From contig CAZKXX010000024.1 of NCBI GenBank assembly GCA_964556705.1, positions 1 through 41,152 on the forward strand: a stretch of 41,152 nucleotides of DNA. Reading direction: 5' to 3'. The notes beneath the pieces were generated by a model. It was given only the letters and a program-made list of their open reading frames with translations, was not told the origin of the DNA and made no database searches. Below are positions 39,877 to 41,152 of this stretch, in pieces. The first letter of the stretch is position 1; each line of letters opens with the position of its first letter. The position numbers and the translations under genes are program-made. This DNA is from CAZKXX01 sp964556705. Lineage in GTDB: Bacteria > Acidobacteriota > Terriglobia > UBA7540.

Positions 39877-41152
39877 TCACCAGATGGTTTTTCCCGCCGT
39901 CCCGTCTGAATACGTTCCCGTCGCGTCGCTCGCGACGAACATGTAACGCGCCCGCTCGGCGGCCGAGGCCTGCGACCACGCGGGAGTGCCCTGCGGCGCG
40001 ATGCGCGCCGTGTGTTTCTGCGCCACCCAGCCCACGTCGAGCAGGCGGTAGGTCAGCGACCCGCGGTCGAAGTCCGGCTGCTTCTCAATCACCTCGTGGA
40101 CGCGGTTCGCCACTCCGTGGCGGCCCGTTTCGAAATTCGGCAGAAGTGCATGCGTCAGATAAACGGCGTCAGAAACTTCAGTCGCGAGCGTCAGGTAATG
40201 CGTGGAGGCGGTCACGATGGCGGCGCCGCCGTTCGGCGCGTTCGTGACCGGGTCGAGTCCCGAGTAGCGACGGAAGATGCGCGTCGCCACGCGTCCCGCC
40301 AGCGCCGCGCCGCCGAGCGCGAGTTTCACTCCTTTTGACTCGATGGTGTGCTGTCCGGCGAGCCCATATTGCTCGAGCGACGGCGCGTCCAGAAACAGCA
40401 GCTCGGTCGCGAAGCGCGTCCCGTCAAAATCCATCCGGTACGTCACCTGATTGATGATGGGGTGCCGCTCGACACCGGGCAGCAGCGTGATGTTGCGCTC
40501 GTTGAACGAGGCCGGGGCGCCGAGCGAGAGGGGCGGCACGAAAAAGCGCGGCGAGAGCCGCCCGTCCGCGAGCACCTGCCAGTAACCTCCCAGGGGCCGG
40601 AAAATTTCGTACTCGAGAAACTGCTTCGCTTCCACCGGCTGCGAAAGCGTGAACTCGAAGAGGTATCCGGCGAAGACTCCGTTGCGCCAGCGCAGGAATT
40701 CCTCCACGTCCAGAAGCGGGTTGGGCCGAATCAGCGTGGGATTTTCCTCGCCCGCGGCGTCCCACTCCGCCGGGTCGAAAATCTTCCACGCCGATTCCGG
40801 CTGCGACGGCACCTGGCCGAGCCCCAGCTCGTTCTGGAGCACGACGAGCGCCACGTCGAGCGGGTTGGCGAGGAGGGTCCGTGGGTGCTCGCTCGAAATG
40901 GGGAAGCCGTCGTCGCCGCGCGCGAAGATTTTTTTCTTTGAGCTGCGCTTCAGGTCGCGGCACTGGAGCGCAAAGCCCGTCAGGTCCGGCAGCGCGGCAA
41001 CGGCTTCAATCTGCTGCGCGGCCAGCGTCACGAACTCGGTCGAAGACATCCCGGGGTAGCCCGCGCGGAGCCAGACGCGGCGGCCTTCCAGTTTTCCGCC
41101 GCTGGCGAGCGCGGTCAGGTACCCCGCGCCGTCGATCGCTTCGAGTTCGAGC
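39877..41152 (-). CDS. Phage tail / baseplate-like protein, 5' end outside window
   Basis: The frame runs off the right edge; the visible part is 424 codons plus a stop. The edge sequence reads GAGYLTALASGGKLEGRRVW, then LRAGYPGMSSTEFVTLAAQQ, typical of the front of a tail-tip protein, so the ATG at 41049 is internal. Further on are LLDVEEFLRWRNGVFAGYLF and VTYRMDFDGTRFATELLFLD, resembling virion assembly proteins, and the end has ARYMFVASDATGTYSDG. It is the first of four minus-strand tail-like genes. No integrase, terminase or capsid gene is visible, so this may be the edge of a prophage or a domesticated tail. Confidence 0.6.
   Translation of the reverse strand, partial: LELEAIDGAGYLTALASGGKLEGRRVWLRAGYPGMSSTEFVTLAAQQIEAVAALPDLTGFALQCRDLKRSSKKKIFARGDDGFPISSEHPRTLLANPLDVALVVLQNELGLGQVPSQPESAWKIFDPAEWDAAGEENPTLIRPNPLLDVEEFLRWRNGVFAGYLFEFTLSQPVEAKQFLEYEIFRPLGGYWQVLADGRLSPRFFVPPLSLGAPASFNERNITLLPGVERHPIINQVTYRMDFDGTRFATELLFLDAPSLEQYGLAGQHTIESKGVKLALGGAALAGRVATRIFRRYSGLDPVTNAPNGGAAIVTASTHYLTLATEVSDAVYLTHALLPNFETGRHGVANRVHEVIEKQPDFDRGSLTYRLLDVGWVAQKHTARIAPQGTPAWSQASAAERARYMFVASDATGTYSDGTAGKTIW

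Noticed and set aside
31654..41152. Diversity-generating retroelement, because S23 is related to Avd and a tail-spike-like gene is nearby
   Set aside because: No reverse transcriptase gene and no template/variable repeat pair with adenine-directed differences is visible; the S23 gene is about 4.5 kb from the spike gene, with unrelated genes between.
36768..41152. Complete prophage
   Set aside because: Only tail-like genes are visible; no integrase, terminase, capsid or lysis gene and no attachment site could be found before the window ends.

Overview
The window is about 41 kb of GC-rich (about 65 percent by eye) bacterial chromosome. It is probably a draft or metagenome scaffold, because it carries two runs of N. 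A member of the Acidobacteriota fits best. The reasons are the run gap-pgk-tpiA-secG-tRNA-Leu, a fused alpha-beta 2-oxoacid dehydrogenase E1, a secreted protein that I associate from memory with acidobacteria, and intergenic regions full of short tandem repeats and hairpins. No rRNA or other taxonomic marker is present, so the phylum is an inference.

Layout. 1-3640: a 5'-truncated nucleoside deoxyribosyltransferase-like gene, an AT-richer orphan, a pilin-like protein, a CPBP membrane protease and a secreted BamE-like protein. 3830-8200: the lower-glycolysis cluster gap, pgk, tpiA, followed by secG and tRNA-Leu(GAG). 8287-9821: a TetR regulator and prephenate dehydratase. 9959-12543 (minus): gamma-glutamyltransferase followed by a CBM9-like protein. 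12749-13951: a Tat-type amidohydrolase. 13988-18191 (minus): DeoR regulator, SIS isomerase, PfkB kinase, amidohydrolase and YjbQ, which looks like a sugar-phosphate operon. 18486-23046: a secreted protein, then an MrfB-like exonuclease and an MrfA-like helicase, the two parts of the mitomycin repair pathway of Bacillus. 23278-24680: palindromic repeats around a gene for a basic protein built of 26-residue repeats. 24844-31649: the E1 fusion, a hydrolase with a zinc ribbon, phosphofructokinase, an SH3 protein and a degenerate acyltransferase-like protein. 31838-34155: a four-helix-bundle protein, an ornithine cyclodeaminase-family enzyme and a DUF547 protein. 34191-36697 (minus): two PilZ proteins and a CorA-like transporter. 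36768-41152 (minus): four phage-tail-like genes, the first cut by the window edge.

The most unusual signal is a family of 7-bp (once 8-bp) tandem-repeat arrays placed between genes, mostly as inverted pairs whose two arms carry matching repeat units. In two places, 6187-6917 and 31654-32335, a four-helix-bundle gene of the S23 / 23S-rRNA-intervening-sequence family lies between the two inverted arms. Elsewhere (1623-1710, 4911-4999, 20395-20540, 26962-27180, 39768-39866) similar arrays occur without a gene. This looks like a dispersed repeat element whose gene-bearing form encodes an S23 protein in the loop of a long potential stem, much as in rRNA intervening sequences. A second candidate system is the 26-residue-repeat protein at 23773-24435, preceded by four two-hairpin units of about 75-90 bp and apparently transcribed as a leaderless mRNA.
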